Assembly: GCF_000421405.1 (NCBI RefSeq) | Contig: NZ_ATWY01000016.1 | Span: forward strand, 1-64,000 | Reading direction: 5' to 3' | Source: Butyrivibrio sp. NC2007 | GTDB lineage: Bacteria > Bacillota > Clostridia > Lachnospirales > Lachnospiraceae | DNA: 64,000 bases | Shown here: positions 32,631-41,822 of the stretch, piece after piece | Position numbering within the stretch: the first letter of the stretch is position 1 | How the letters are laid out: every line of letters begins with the position of its first letter | Position numbers and translations under genes: made by a program | Notes under the pieces: model-generated | Databases searched by the model: none | Told to the model about the DNA's origin: nothing | Seen by the model: the letters and a program-made list of their open reading frames with translations, nothing else

Positions 32631-35126
32631 TTATGATTTTGGAGTTTTTTGAGGGTCTAAATCTGCTTCAAATCCTCTCCAGAAGCGGGAAATCTCGCTA
32701 TTGACCGAAGTGGTCGAAACCGTCTTATATCCTCTCCATTCTCTCGGGAAAAGAGCCTTATAAGTAGCCTGAAGGAACCTGTCATCAAGGAGCGCAACAA
32801 CGCCAACGTCCTCGCTGGTCCTTATTACTCTTCCGGCTGCCTGAAGGACCTTATTCATTCCCGGATACTTGTAGGCGTAGTCAAAGCCATCAAGGCCCTT
32901 TTGATCAAAGTAATTTCTTATGACTTCTCTCTCATTGCATACCATGGGGATTCCCGTTCCAACAACTATAACGCCTATGAGGCTGTCATACTTAAGATCG
33001 ATACCCTCACTGAAGATTCCGCCCATCACACAAAAGCCAAGGACATTTTTGTCCTCCACAACTTCCATGTCCATGTGGATAATCTCCGACAGATCAAGAC
33101 TGTTCCCCTCAGAAAACCTTCCCAGGAAGTCTTCTCTGGCTTCCTCGGTCATATAGCTCTTTTGCACAAGGATATCTGTCGTATCGGGATCGTAGAAATT
33201 ATCCTCGTATGCGATGCAAACCTCCTCAAGGAACTGATGCGAGGGGAAGAATATCAGATAATTTCCGCTTCTGGCACTGACAACGCTGTGGATGTAATTA
33301 GCAACTTTATAATACATATCATCGCTTCTCTTGGAATATCTGCTGGTCACATCAGAGCCGATGAATATTCCGAGTCTTGCAGGGTCAAAGATGGACTTGG
33401 CATAAATCTCGAAGTCCTTGTCATCTCCGCCAAGAAGCCCCTTGTAATACTGAATGGGCAGAAGTGTTGCGGAAAAGAGTATCGAAGATACGCCTCTGCT
33501 CATACAGGCAGAGAGATTCCTGGACGGATCTATGCACGCAAGTCTAAGCAGAAAACTTCCGTCCTCTGTGTATTCTCCGTAGATTGTATAGTGGTCATCC
33601 AAGAGGTCATATATAGTAAGAAATCTTGATATATCAAAGTAAAACTGCAGTATTTCATCCCTAAATGGCCCTTCTGAGTGATCTTCAAGGTATTCGTTCA
33701 TGACCGCGGAGAGTCTGTCCAAAGGCTGAATAAATCTTTCGATAGAGCCATATACCTTCATCTCATCGCACTCTCTTTTCAGTTCCAAAAGAGCACTGTT
33801 GCACTTGGTCAGGGCCGATACGATTCTCGGGTGATAGTCTTTGATTTTGTTCTTGAGGTCCAAAAAGCTCTCTTTCCGAAGGACGGCACTGTACATCTCC
33901 CTTCCTCTCTCAAGAAGGTTGTGGGTCTCATCCACCAAAAAGGCATAGTCGTGCCTTATTCCGTCAGCAAAGAAGCGCCTTAAATATACAAAAGGATCGA
34001 AGACATAGTTGTAGTCGCAGATTATGGCATCGCTCCAAAGGCTCATGTCCAGAGACATCTCAAAGGGGCATACTTCGTGCTTTTTGGCATACTCTGTGAT
34101 GGTGTCCCTGTCAAAGTTATCCTCATGGGTAAGCATATCAAATATGGCATCGTTGATGCGGTCATAGTGCCCCTTGGCGTAGGGACATGCCACGGGATTA
34201 CAGTTCCTTGTGGCTTCATCGATAAAGCAGATCTTATCTCTTGCTGTTATGGTCACGGTCTTGAACTTAAGATCCTGAGATGATCGCATGATGTTAAAGG
34301 CCTCTTCGGCCACAGTTCTTGTTATGGTCTTGGCTGTCAGGTAGAAGATCTTGGAGACCTTCCCCTCTCCCATGGCCTTTACCGTGGGAAATACGGTGGA
34401 GATGGTCTTACCCGTGCCTGTAGGCGCCTCCAAAAACAGCTTTTTCTTGTGTACAATGGTTCTGTAAACCGCAGCTGCAAGGTCTTTTTGTCCTTCTCTG
34501 TAGGTGAATGGGAAGTTTACGGCCTTTATGGACATGGTGCGCTCAAGCCCCCAGTCGCACTCAAAATCCGCCCATTTCCTGTACATCTCGATAAGGCCTG
34601 AGAACCACTGTGTTATCTCGGCATATGTAAAGGTGAAGTCGAAGAACTTTTTCTCCTCTGTGTCCAGGTTGCAATAAGTCATCCTGACGTCAACTTCCGG
34701 ATAGTGACGGTCAAGAAGATACATTGCTGCATAGCACTTGGCCTGAGCCAGATGCACTGATACAGGCTCCTTCATCTTGGCAAGTTCCCTGTAGGTGCCC
34801 TTTATCTCGTCGATCATCGGCGCATAGCGCTCTGTTGGCAGGAAAGAACTCTGCCCCTTCTCCAGTGCGCTGACAGGCTGATCCATATACTTATCCAGGA
34901 TTCCGTCTGCCCGGCCTTCCACGATCAGATCATACTTTTCATAGCTCTTTTTATATAAAAGAGGCTCCTCGGCATGGTAATCAGGCCCCATGCTCTTCTG
35001 GATCATACGGTGGATCCTTCCGCCTTCCTGCATGGCATCTGCACTTGCCTGATGTATTCTATTGTCTATGTCACCGGATCTTAGGATAAACTCCACAAGG
35101 CCCCTGACTGATATTCTGATTTCCAT
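32631..35126 (-). CDS. DinG/Rad3-like DNA helicase
   Basis: 831 residues of the XPD/Rad3 superfamily 2 type. Walker A is EAPTGTGKTIS and the Walker B box is DETH in FLVDETHNLLERG. Four cysteines between them (KICFID, RNCNPVACPYA, HEVCPFEM) are spaced as in the iron-sulfur domain of XPD and DinG. Motif VI is LQAAGRVIR near the end. It unwinds DNA 5' to 3', probably in repair. The first 180 residues look like an additional nuclease-related or PD-(D/E)XK-like region (PVSVHLAQAKCYAAMYLL). Its SD lies within the terminator stem of the upstream HPr-like gene. Confidence 0.9.
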   Translation of the reverse strand: MEIRISVRGLVEFILRSGDIDNRIHQASADAMQEGGRIHRMIQKSMGPDYHAEEPLLYKKSYEKYDLIVEGRADGILDKYMDQPVSALEKGQSSFLPTERYAPMIDEIKGTYRELAKMKEPVSVHLAQAKCYAAMYLLDRHYPEVDVRMTYCNLDTEEKKFFDFTFTYAEITQWFSGLIEMYRKWADFECDWGLERTMSIKAVNFPFTYREGQKDLAAAVYRTIVHKKKLFLEAPTGTGKTISTVFPTVKAMGEGKVSKIFYLTAKTITRTVAEEAFNIMRSSQDLKFKTVTITARDKICFIDEATRNCNPVACPYAKGHYDRINDAIFDMLTHEDNFDRDTITEYAKKHEVCPFEMSLDMSLWSDAIICDYNYVFDPFVYLRRFFADGIRHDYAFLVDETHNLLERGREMYSAVLRKESFLDLKNKIKDYHPRIVSALTKCNSALLELKRECDEMKVYGSIERFIQPLDRLSAVMNEYLEDHSEGPFRDEILQFYFDISRFLTIYDLLDDHYTIYGEYTEDGSFLLRLACIDPSRNLSACMSRGVSSILFSATLLPIQYYKGLLGGDDKDFEIYAKSIFDPARLGIFIGSDVTSRYSKRSDDMYYKVANYIHSVVSARSGNYLIFFPSHQFLEEVCIAYEDNFYDPDTTDILVQKSYMTEEAREDFLGRFSEGNSLDLSEIIHMDMEVVEDKNVLGFCVMGGIFSEGIDLKYDSLIGVIVVGTGIPMVCNEREVIRNYFDQKGLDGFDYAYKYPGMNKVLQAAGRVIRTSEDVGVVALLDDRFLQATYKALFPREWRGYKTVSTTSVNSEISRFWRGFEADLDPQKTPKS

Positions 35127-35174
35127 AAAAAAGCTCCCTATGGTATTTCACTCAAAGATTATACCATAGAGAGC
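35127..35174 (-). terminator. Terminator of the HPr-like gene, overlapping the helicase RBS
   Basis: GCTCCCTATGGTAT and ATACCATAGAGAGC form a 14-nt stem with a 14-nt loop. On the minus strand six T residues follow and the helicase ATG comes next. The AGGGAG ribosome binding site of the helicase gene is inside the stem, so read-through RNA would hide it. Confidence 0.8.
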
Positions 35175-35211
35175 CTCCTCCTATTTCCCTATTTAACTAA
35201 TGCAAGCCTTA

Positions 35212-35445
35212 TCAAACAGCCATGGCGTTAAGAAATGTCTCGAAGTTCTTGTTGTAACCTCTGTACTCCACTGTAAGAGGCTGTGTAAGATCAAGACCAA
35301 ATACGCCCAGGATTGACTTAGCGTCAACAACATATCTGTTGTAGTAGATGTCCACATCAAAATCACACTTCGTTGCAGCATCCACAAAATCCTTAACCTG
35401 AGCAGGCTTAAGCATAATGTGCTTTTTAATCAATTCTCCTAACAT
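35212..35445 (-). CDS. HPr-like phosphocarrier without the catalytic histidine (Crh-like)
   Basis: 77 residues, HPr length and fold. The regulatory serine site is kept as VDAKSILGVFG (HPr: NAKSIMGV, Ser46). The catalytic GLHARPA is replaced by IMLKPA, so the PTS phosphate-accepting histidine becomes methionine and the neighbouring arginine lysine. It therefore cannot act in sugar phosphotransfer, but could be phosphorylated on serine by HPr kinase and act as a CcpA co-regulator, like Crh of Bacillus. SD is AAGGAGTG. A cre-like palindrome overlaps its likely promoter. Confidence 0.8.
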   Translation of the reverse strand: MLGELIKKHIMLKPAQVKDFVDAATKCDFDVDIYYNRYVVDAKSILGVFGLDLTQPLTVEYRGYNKNFETFLNAMAV

Positions 35446-35491
35446 AAAACATCACTCCTTACTACCATAAAACATAATACAAACTTTAAGT

Positions 35492-35509
35492 TTCGAAATC
35501 GTTTTCGAA
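35492..35509. promoter_or_regulatory. cre-like palindromic operator
   Basis: TTCGAAA and TTTCGAA flank TCGT. The 14 bases CGAAATCGTTTTCG match the CcpA cre consensus TGWAANCGNTNWCA except at the two outermost positions. The site lies about 50 bp upstream of the HPr-like gene, over the probable -35 region; TATTAT downstream may be the -10. Confidence 0.6.
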
Positions 35510-35691
35510 CTTCAAAATATATTATATTTTTAAGATTGGTTTGTAAATAGAAGTCTGTGACCATTTTGTGAATTGTTTTTGAAAAAATGTTGTTGAAAAA
35601 CAGAACCCGGATAACAACTTTTTCTTGCATTAATACGCTAAAAGTTATTAAATTGTAGGAAGAAATTAAAATTTGAAGAGGAATAAATAAG

Positions 35692-36702
35692 ATGGAAAAC
35701 CTTAAGATCCCAAAGAACTACAAATCAGCTCTTGATCTTCACGACACACAGGTTGGAATCAAGACCGTCAAGGACTTTTTTCAGGGAATGCTCGCAACAA
35801 GGCTCAATCTTCAGCGTGTAACAGCGCCCCTGTTCGTAACTCCCGAGTCAGGACTTAACGACAATCTTAATGGCGTTGAGCGCCCTGTAGCCTTTGATAT
35901 TCTCAATGAGAATGAGCGTCCGGCTGAGATCGTGCACTCTCTTGCTAAATGGAAGAGATATGCCCTTAAGAAGTACGGATTCAATGTTGGCGAAGGTCTC
36001 TACACAGATATGAACGCTGTAAGACGTGATGAGATCCCTGACAATATCCACTCAATCTTCGTTGACCAGTGGGACTGGGAAAAGGTTATAAATAAAGAGG
36101 ACAGAAACCTTGATTTCCTCAAGGAAACCGTTAAGAACGTTTACAAGGTTCTTAGAAAGACTGAGAAGTTCATGTCCATTCAGTATGACTACATTGAAGA
36201 GATCCTTCCCGAGGATATCTTCTTTATCACAACCCAGGAACTTGAGGACATGTTCCCGGACAACACTCCTAAGGAGCGTGAGTACTTCATTTCCAAAGCC
36301 AAGGGTGCTGTATGCATAATGCAAATCGGTGATGAGCTTGCTTCAGGTGATAAGCATGACGGAAGAGCTCCGGACTATGACGACTGGGCACTTAATGCCG
36401 ACATCATCGTTTACTACCCTGTTCTTGACATTGCTCTTGAGCTTTCAAGTATGGGCATCAGAGTTGATGAAGAGTCACTTAAGAGCCAGCTTGAGAAGGC
36501 TGGATGCACCGAACGAGCAGAGCTTCCTTTCCAGAAAGCAATTTTGGACAAAGAGCTGCCTTACACCATCGGCGGTGGAATCGGTCAGTCAAGAATTTGT
36601 ATGTTCTTCTTAAGAAAAGCTCATATTGGAGAGGTTCAGTGCTCTATCTGGCCTGAGGATATGGTTGAAGAAGCTACCAGGAACGGAATTCAGATACTGT
36701 AA
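35692..36702 (+). CDS. asnA: Aspartate-ammonia ligase
   Basis: 336 residues, the usual length. AsnA signatures are GVERPVAFD, VVHSLAKWKR (here EIVHSLAKWKR), YTDMNAVRRDE, SIFVDQWDWEK and the closing GGGIGQSRICMFFLRKAHIGEVQ. It makes asparagine from aspartate, ammonia and ATP, a class II synthetase-like enzyme. SD is GAAGAGGA. It stands alone with a strong terminator and is divergent from the HPr-like gene. Confidence 0.97.
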   Translation: MENLKIPKNYKSALDLHDTQVGIKTVKDFFQGMLATRLNLQRVTAPLFVTPESGLNDNLNGVERPVAFDILNENERPAEIVHSLAKWKRYALKKYGFNVGEGLYTDMNAVRRDEIPDNIHSIFVDQWDWEKVINKEDRNLDFLKETVKNVYKVLRKTEKFMSIQYDYIEEILPEDIFFITTQELEDMFPDNTPKEREYFISKAKGAVCIMQIGDELASGDKHDGRAPDYDDWALNADIIVYYPVLDIALELSSMGIRVDEESLKSQLEKAGCTERAELPFQKAILDKELPYTIGGGIGQSRICMFFLRKAHIGEVQCSIWPEDMVEEATRNGIQIL

Positions 36703-36710
36703 GATAATAA

Positions 36711-36744
36711 AAGCCCGGCACTTTCGATGTGCCGGGCTTTTTTT
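36711..36744. terminator. Terminator between asnA and thiT
   Basis: AAGCCCGGCA and TGCCGGGCTT make a perfect 10-bp stem with a 9-nt loop. A T run follows on the plus strand, and an A-rich flank lets it also stop the converging thiT transcript. Confidence 0.92.
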
Positions 36745-36751
36745 GACTTAT

Positions 36752-37453
36752 TTATACTGCCTGAGCAGTTTTTACTACGCCCTTTTCAAGAGCCTCATTT
36801 TTAATTCTGTTGAGAGCAACTCTTACTGCAGGAATGCAGAGAACTACAATAGTAAGAACCGCCTCAGCTGCAAGGTAGCTTCCATTGTAAGCTACTGAAT
36901 AGCCAATCGGTGACATTCCCTCAGGTGTATAGTCTGCAAAGAATACAACTCCGGAGAGCACTGCAAATACAAATCTTCCGAATACACCAACCAGGTATCC
37001 CTTGTACATTCCAAACTTAGTGTTGTGGAAGAATCCTGCAAGACCGAGAGCTGTGAAAGCAAGCACATAGTCGCACAGAAGCTGAGGAACACTGATGATA
37101 TAAGGATCAACGATCATCTGAAGAAGTCCGTAAGCAAATGCTGATGCAAGGCTTACTCTGGGTCCGTAGAGATATCCGATATAAGTGATAAAGAACATGC
37201 TGAATACTGTAACTGATCCGCCCATAGGAAGCTTAAAGAGCTTAACGTTTGACAAAACAAATGCAAGAGCAAGGCAAAGAGCTGATACTGTGAGCTGCTT
37301 AACGCTGAGCTTTCCTTTGCCATCAGCATTTACAAAGTAGCTGATACCCAAAAATGCAAGGATTGCAAGAACAACCACCAGGATATATCCACCTGTTGTG
37401 ATGTTGTAAGATGTGTAGCCGTCTTCAACGACCTTTTCAAGAAATAAACTCAT
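36752..37453 (-). CDS. thiT: ECF-type thiamine transporter S component
   Basis: 233 residues. One extra N-terminal helix (about 24-40) precedes the ThiT core of six segments, beginning at LTVSALCLALAFVLSNVKLF. The core holds KLPMGGSVTVFSMFFI and YGPRVSLASAFAYGLLQ, typical of thiamine-binding ThiT, and GRFVFAVLSGVVFF. It binds thiamine outside and works with a shared EcfAA'T module encoded elsewhere. A TPP riboswitch lies in its leader, confirming the substrate. Confidence 0.95.
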   Translation of the reverse strand: MSLFLEKVVEDGYTSYNITTGGYILVVVLAILAFLGISYFVNADGKGKLSVKQLTVSALCLALAFVLSNVKLFKLPMGGSVTVFSMFFITYIGYLYGPRVSLASAFAYGLLQMIVDPYIISVPQLLCDYVLAFTALGLAGFFHNTKFGMYKGYLVGVFGRFVFAVLSGVVFFADYTPEGMSPIGYSVAYNGSYLAAEAVLTIVVLCIPAVRVALNRIKNEALEKGVVKTAQAV

Positions 37454-37460
37454 AAAAAAA

Positions 37461-37492
37461 TCCTCCCTTTATATGACCGTTATCTTGGGAGG
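37461..37492 (-). promoter_or_regulatory. RBS-sequestering hairpin of the thiT leader
   Basis: On the minus strand CCTCCC (37487-37492) can pair with GGGAGG (37462-37467), the thiT ribosome binding site. Seven T residues follow the SD before the ATG, so the same hairpin could serve as a terminator. It is likely the expression platform of the TPP riboswitch. Confidence 0.65.
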
Positions 37493-37560
37493 TTTCCTGA
37501 CGTTGATATTCCATAAACATTAAAAGCACAGTATAATGTACTCTGACGTCTATGAGTTAT

Positions 37561-37650
37561 CGTTGCTTCCCTACGCCGGTATTATCCGGGTCAGGTGATA
37601 AGGGTTAGTCGTGCATTGCACGAGCACTCTCAGCATAGCTCCCCTAGCGG
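37561..37650 (-). promoter_or_regulatory. TPP riboswitch (THI element)
   Basis: The minus strand carries the conserved blocks in order: CTAGGGGAGC, GCTGAGAG, a variable GC-rich hairpin (CTCGTGCAATGCACGA), ACCCTTATCACCTGA, CCGGATAATACCGGCG and TAGGGAAGC. All invariant parts are present. It sits about 110 bp before thiT and should switch thiT off when thiamine pyrophosphate is plentiful. Confidence 0.96.
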
Positions 37651-37708
37651 TTTATTTTTAATTCAAGTCAATTAAACTATTATGCCCAAGGATTGTCAAT
37701 AGCTTTTT

Positions 37709-38167
37709 ATGAATAACAGAGCATTTACCTTAAATCAAATAAAACTCCATGCCATATGGGCCCTTATCGGCGCTCTGTCAGCCCTTGCACTGACTCTTAT
37801 ATTTAATGCCACAGGCCTTACAAGCCTTGAGTCCTTTCAGGAGCCGGAGAGCCGCCTCTTAAGCATATCAAGCGAGACTGCCATACTGATCATGGTGTAC
37901 TGCTTTGCCACTCCATTGGTGGAAGAGATACTGTTCAGGTTCTTTCTCTTTAACTTCCTGAACAGACACATAAAAAGAGCTGCCATCGCAATTATCCTGA
38001 CAGCAGCCCTGTTTGGCATTTATCATCTTCACCCCGTACAGGCCCTATACGGCTTTTTGATGGGGCTTATCATCACCTACAGCTATTACAGGCATAGGAC
38101 CCTGAGCATCCCTCTGGTGGTGCACATAGCAGCCAATGCAGTGGCTCTTGGCTATACTCTGCTTTAA
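37709..38167 (+). CDS. CPBP-family intramembrane metalloprotease
   Basis: 152 residues, short for the family but with all three motifs: EEILFR (glutamates for metal or catalysis plus arginine), FGIYHL with the histidine, and HIAANAVAL near the end. About four membrane segments. CPBP (Abi/CAAX) proteases cut or protect membrane peptides; some give immunity to bacteriocins. No bacteriocin gene is near, so the target is unknown. Its last four bases overlap the 3' end of addA on the other strand. It directly follows the TPP riboswitch region but runs the other way. Confidence 0.85.
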   Translation: MNNRAFTLNQIKLHAIWALIGALSALALTLIFNATGLTSLESFQEPESRLLSISSETAILIMVYCFATPLVEEILFRFFLFNFLNRHIKRAAIAIILTAALFGIYHLHPVQALYGFLMGLIITYSYYRHRTLSIPLVVHIAANAVALGYTLL

Positions 38168-41100
38168 TCCAGCCTTATGACGCTTTCAAGGGTAAAGGAG
38201 TAGATATATACTTCCTTTACCTTTTTTCTTGTGGCGGCTTCCAGAGCCCTCTTATAAAGCTCAAGCTGAACAGCATATCTGTCCACCAGTGCCTTGCCAT
38301 CCCTGACCTTATCGGTCTTGTAGTCAAGAAGCACTATCTCGCCGTCCTCTATAAACCAGGCATCCACAATTCCCTGAACCAGCACCATCTCATCTTCCGG
38401 AAATCCCGGATCAAGCTCTTTTGCCGAAATCCCCATCATGAAAGGTTTCTCACGCATGAGCTCGCCTCTGCCAAATGCTGCTCCCATGCGAGTTCCAAGG
38501 TCCGTTAAAAGATATGTCCTTATATCCTCCGGTTTTACCACCTCACAGTACTCATCAGGTATCAGGCCTTTCTGCGCCGCTTTCGCAATCCAGTCTCCAA
38601 GGCCCTCTGCAGATGTATCCGCAAATGCATCACTATCCAAAAGCTCCATAACCCTGTGGTAGGCACTTCCGCGCTCTGCGCCGGTAAGAGTGCCCTTAGG
38701 CTCCTCATCTGCAGCATATGGAGCAGGAACCACCCCAAACTCATCCTCATCCACCATGGCCTTCTTTTTGAGCTCAGATACAGTGGTCTTGGTGAAAAGA
38801 CCTTTCAGATAAGCGTGAGGGTACTTTGCAAAGAATTTCGCCTTAAGGCTCTCAAGAAGCTCTTCATCAATGTTTCCGCCATTTTCCAAAGCCTGTCTGC
38901 GCATAGTTGCCTTAAAAGCTCCGGCTCTGATACCGTCAAGAAGATCCTTATCTCCCACGGAGCTAATCTTAAGCACCGGCGCTTCACCCACGCCTTCCAA
39001 AAGCGCGTCATAGTCCTGTCTTGGCAGCTCATACTTATCAAGAAGTCCTCCCATTGAGGGATGAAGCATGAGTGATGGAAGTACCATGGAGAGATAATTA
39101 CCCGCGCCTACTCTCATGGAATATGGAAGCGCCTCATCTGCAGCTCCCAGCACTGATAAGTCTTTTAGCTGTGATTCCAGAGTTCCTGCAAGATTCTTGA
39201 CGTAGGAGGTCATTATGAGCTTCTCCTTGGCTCTTGTAAGGGCAACGTAGAGCACTCTTATCTCCTCACCAAGGTTATCTGTTCCTATCTTGCCGGCTAT
39301 GATCCTGCGCTTTAATGTGTCGTACTTAACACGAAGGTCAGTATTTATGCTCTTTACACCTATGCCCAGATCCATGTCGATTATGAGATCGCCATAGGTA
39401 TCTCTTTTGTCAAAGTCCTTACTAAGGCCTGCCACAAAGACAACCGGGAACTCTAATCCCTTACTCTTATGTATGCTCATGATGCGCACAACATCCGAGT
39501 TCTCGTCAATGGTTCCAGCCTCGCCGTAGTCCACCTGAACAACCTTGATGTGCTCTATGTATCGTACAAAGTGGAAAAGTCCTCTAAAGCTGGTCTTCTC
39601 AAAGTCTGCTGCCTTGTTAAGAAGCATCTCAACATTGGCTCTTCTCTGGGTTCCGCCGGGCATTGCCGTCACTATCTGTTCATAATCCGTATCATCAATT
39701 ATGATCTGCAAAAGCTCATGAACAGGCGTGTAAGTGGACATGCGCCTGTACTGCTCAAGTGTATCCGTAAACGCCTTAATCTTGGCCGCAAGGTCATCTG
39801 AAAGCTCAAGGTCACTGATAAGTCCGTCATAGAGCGTCTCTCCCCTTAATAGCTCTTCACCTTTATTCATCGCTATGCGGATAAGAGCAAGCTCCTCATC
39901 ACTAAAACCGCCAATGGATGAGTGCATGACAGCTGTCAGTGGCACATCCTGCCTGGGGTTATCGATAACGCTGAGGAAGTCCAGCAAAATAGCCACTTCC
40001 GAGGCATCCAGATATCCGCTCTTGGAATCGATATATGTGGGAATCCCCTGGCTTTCCAGGACATCTTTAAAGGTTTCATCCCAACCTGAAGGAGCTCTTA
40101 AAAGGATTACTATGTCCTTAAACATAAGAGCAGTGTTCTCTTCCCTTAGCTTATTTATTCTCTCGGCTATTAAAAGAGCTTCCTTCTCCTTGGAAGACAT
40201 ATCCCTGATGCCCTCTTCGTCCGGCGAATCTTCATCAAGGGTATCTGCTCCGTCGATAAATATCATCTCAGGTGTTACGTCAAAACAAGGCTCCTCGAAA
40301 TCTCTTCCGCGAACCAGTCTGGCATCTTCATCATATTCAACGCCGCCGAGGTCTTCTGCCATCAGCCTCTTAAAGATATAGTTAGTTATATCCAGAACTT
40401 CGCTTCTGCTTCTGAAGTTCTTGTGAAGGTCGATCCTTCTGTCAGAGGCTTTTTCATCGCGGTCGTAACTTCTGAATTTCTCCATGAAGATCTCAGGTCT
40501 TGCAAGTCTGAACTTGTAGATGCTCTGCTTGACATCTCCAACCATGAACCTCTCGCTACCAGCTGCCTCTTCTCCGGAAATTGCCTTAAGGATCATCTCC
40601 TGGACATTGTTTGAGTCCTGGTACTCATCGATAAGAACCTCTTTGTAGTAGTCCCTGTACTCAAGTGCAACTAAAGTGGGCTCTTTGGTATCCGGATCCA
40701 CCAAAATCTGCAGGGCAAAGTGCTCCATGTCGGAGAAATCTATGATCTGTCTCTCTCTTTTGAGTTCATCAAATCTGGATTTAAATTCCAATGTAAGCCT
40801 GCACAGTTCCTTGACTGCCCTGTCACACAGCTGCATGTTTGCAAGAACCGCCTCGGAAGGAAGAGCAAAGTAATCTGTGATGAGCTTCCCTATTCTGTCT
40901 TTAACATCTCCGCGAAGGTCCTTAGCTAACTCCCTCTTATCGGCATTCACCGAAGGGTCCCTTTTTGTCGACAATCTATCGAATGTAATCCCGCGAAGGC
41001 CGTCAAACAGGGCATCGTAGGTATCATATCGCAAAGCTGCATAAATACTGTCTTTTTCAGCTTCAAGCTGATCTCCGTACATGTATGGCCCGTCGGGCTC

Positions 41101-41817
41101 AAGGCAAATCCTGTCGGCTCTGTCTATCTTATCAGCACACTCCTTAAGGGTATTCTTTGCATAACGCATGCACTCTTTTACCCAGGGAAGTTCGTCGAAG
41201 GCTTCGTCTGAAAGTTCGTAATCAGACGCCCTCTCCCTGATCCATTCCTCAGGCCATGCGCAACTGACAGAAAACTTAAAGAGATCATTAATAAACTCCA
41301 CGGCCCTTTCATCTCTGCTGCCCTGACTGAAATAATCCATGAAAAATATGAAGTCGCTGTCCGAGGCCTGTTTGGCAGCCTCATATTCCTCCTCTATCAT
41401 GCTGCTCATGACTTCTTCCTGTAAGAGCTTAAGCTCTCCCTCATCCGCAACTCTAAAAGACGGATCAAGCCCAATGGTGTTAAAGTTGTTCCTTATAACG
41501 TATTGGCAGAAAGAGTCAATTGTTGTTATCTGAGCGTTATGTATCAGTGTCTCCTGCTTCTGAAGATGCTCGTTGTCAGGGTCTTGTGCCAGCTTCTCCT
41601 GTATGGCTGCGGTGATCTTCTCCTTCATCTGGGCAGCTGCTGCCTTGGTGAAGGTAACCACCAGAAGATGATCGACATCAAGGCCTGCCAGAACCATGCC
41701 GATAATGCGCTCAACAAGTACAGCCGTCTTACCCGATCCGGCTGCTGCTGATACCAGTATGTTGCAGTCTCTTGCGTCTATGACTGCCTGTTGTTCTTTT
41801 GTAAATTCCACTCCCAT
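38164..41817 (-). CDS. addA: ATP-dependent helicase/nuclease subunit A
   Basis: 1217 residues, typical AddA. UvrD-like helicase motifs: SAAAGSGKTAVLVERI (Walker A, about 23-38), the LIDEYQDSN box, VGDVKQSIYKFRLARPEIF, the MSIHKSKGLEFPVVFVAG block and VLYVALTRAKEKL. The C-terminal RecB-family nuclease shows VLLDYKTDKVRDG with the catalytic Asp and Lys. With AddB it resects double-strand breaks for RecA-dependent repair. The start lies five bases after the addB stop, so the two are co-translated. Confidence 0.97.
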   Translation of the reverse strand: MGVEFTKEQQAVIDARDCNILVSAAAGSGKTAVLVERIIGMVLAGLDVDHLLVVTFTKAAAAQMKEKITAAIQEKLAQDPDNEHLQKQETLIHNAQITTIDSFCQYVIRNNFNTIGLDPSFRVADEGELKLLQEEVMSSMIEEEYEAAKQASDSDFIFFMDYFSQGSRDERAVEFINDLFKFSVSCAWPEEWIRERASDYELSDEAFDELPWVKECMRYAKNTLKECADKIDRADRICLEPDGPYMYGDQLEAEKDSIYAALRYDTYDALFDGLRGITFDRLSTKRDPSVNADKRELAKDLRGDVKDRIGKLITDYFALPSEAVLANMQLCDRAVKELCRLTLEFKSRFDELKRERQIIDFSDMEHFALQILVDPDTKEPTLVALEYRDYYKEVLIDEYQDSNNVQEMILKAISGEEAAGSERFMVGDVKQSIYKFRLARPEIFMEKFRSYDRDEKASDRRIDLHKNFRSRSEVLDITNYIFKRLMAEDLGGVEYDEDARLVRGRDFEEPCFDVTPEMIFIDGADTLDEDSPDEEGIRDMSSKEKEALLIAERINKLREENTALMFKDIVILLRAPSGWDETFKDVLESQGIPTYIDSKSGYLDASEVAILLDFLSVIDNPRQDVPLTAVMHSSIGGFSDEELALIRIAMNKGEELLRGETLYDGLISDLELSDDLAAKIKAFTDTLEQYRRMSTYTPVHELLQIIIDDTDYEQIVTAMPGGTQRRANVEMLLNKAADFEKTSFRGLFHFVRYIEHIKVVQVDYGEAGTIDENSDVVRIMSIHKSKGLEFPVVFVAGLSKDFDKRDTYGDLIIDMDLGIGVKSINTDLRVKYDTLKRRIIAGKIGTDNLGEEIRVLYVALTRAKEKLIMTSYVKNLAGTLESQLKDLSVLGAADEALPYSMRVGAGNYLSMVLPSLMLHPSMGGLLDKYELPRQDYDALLEGVGEAPVLKISSVGDKDLLDGIRAGAFKATMRRQALENGGNIDEELLESLKAKFFAKYPHAYLKGLFTKTTVSELKKKAMVDEDEFGVVPAPYAADEEPKGTLTGAERGSAYHRVMELLDSDAFADTSAEGLGDWIAKAAQKGLIPDEYCEVVKPEDIRTYLLTDLGTRMGAAFGRGELMREKPFMMGISAKELDPGFPEDEMVLVQGIVDAWFIEDGEIVLLDYKTDKVRDGKALVDRYAVQLELYKRALEAATRKKVKEVYIYSFTLESVIRLD

Positions 41818-41822
41818 AAATC

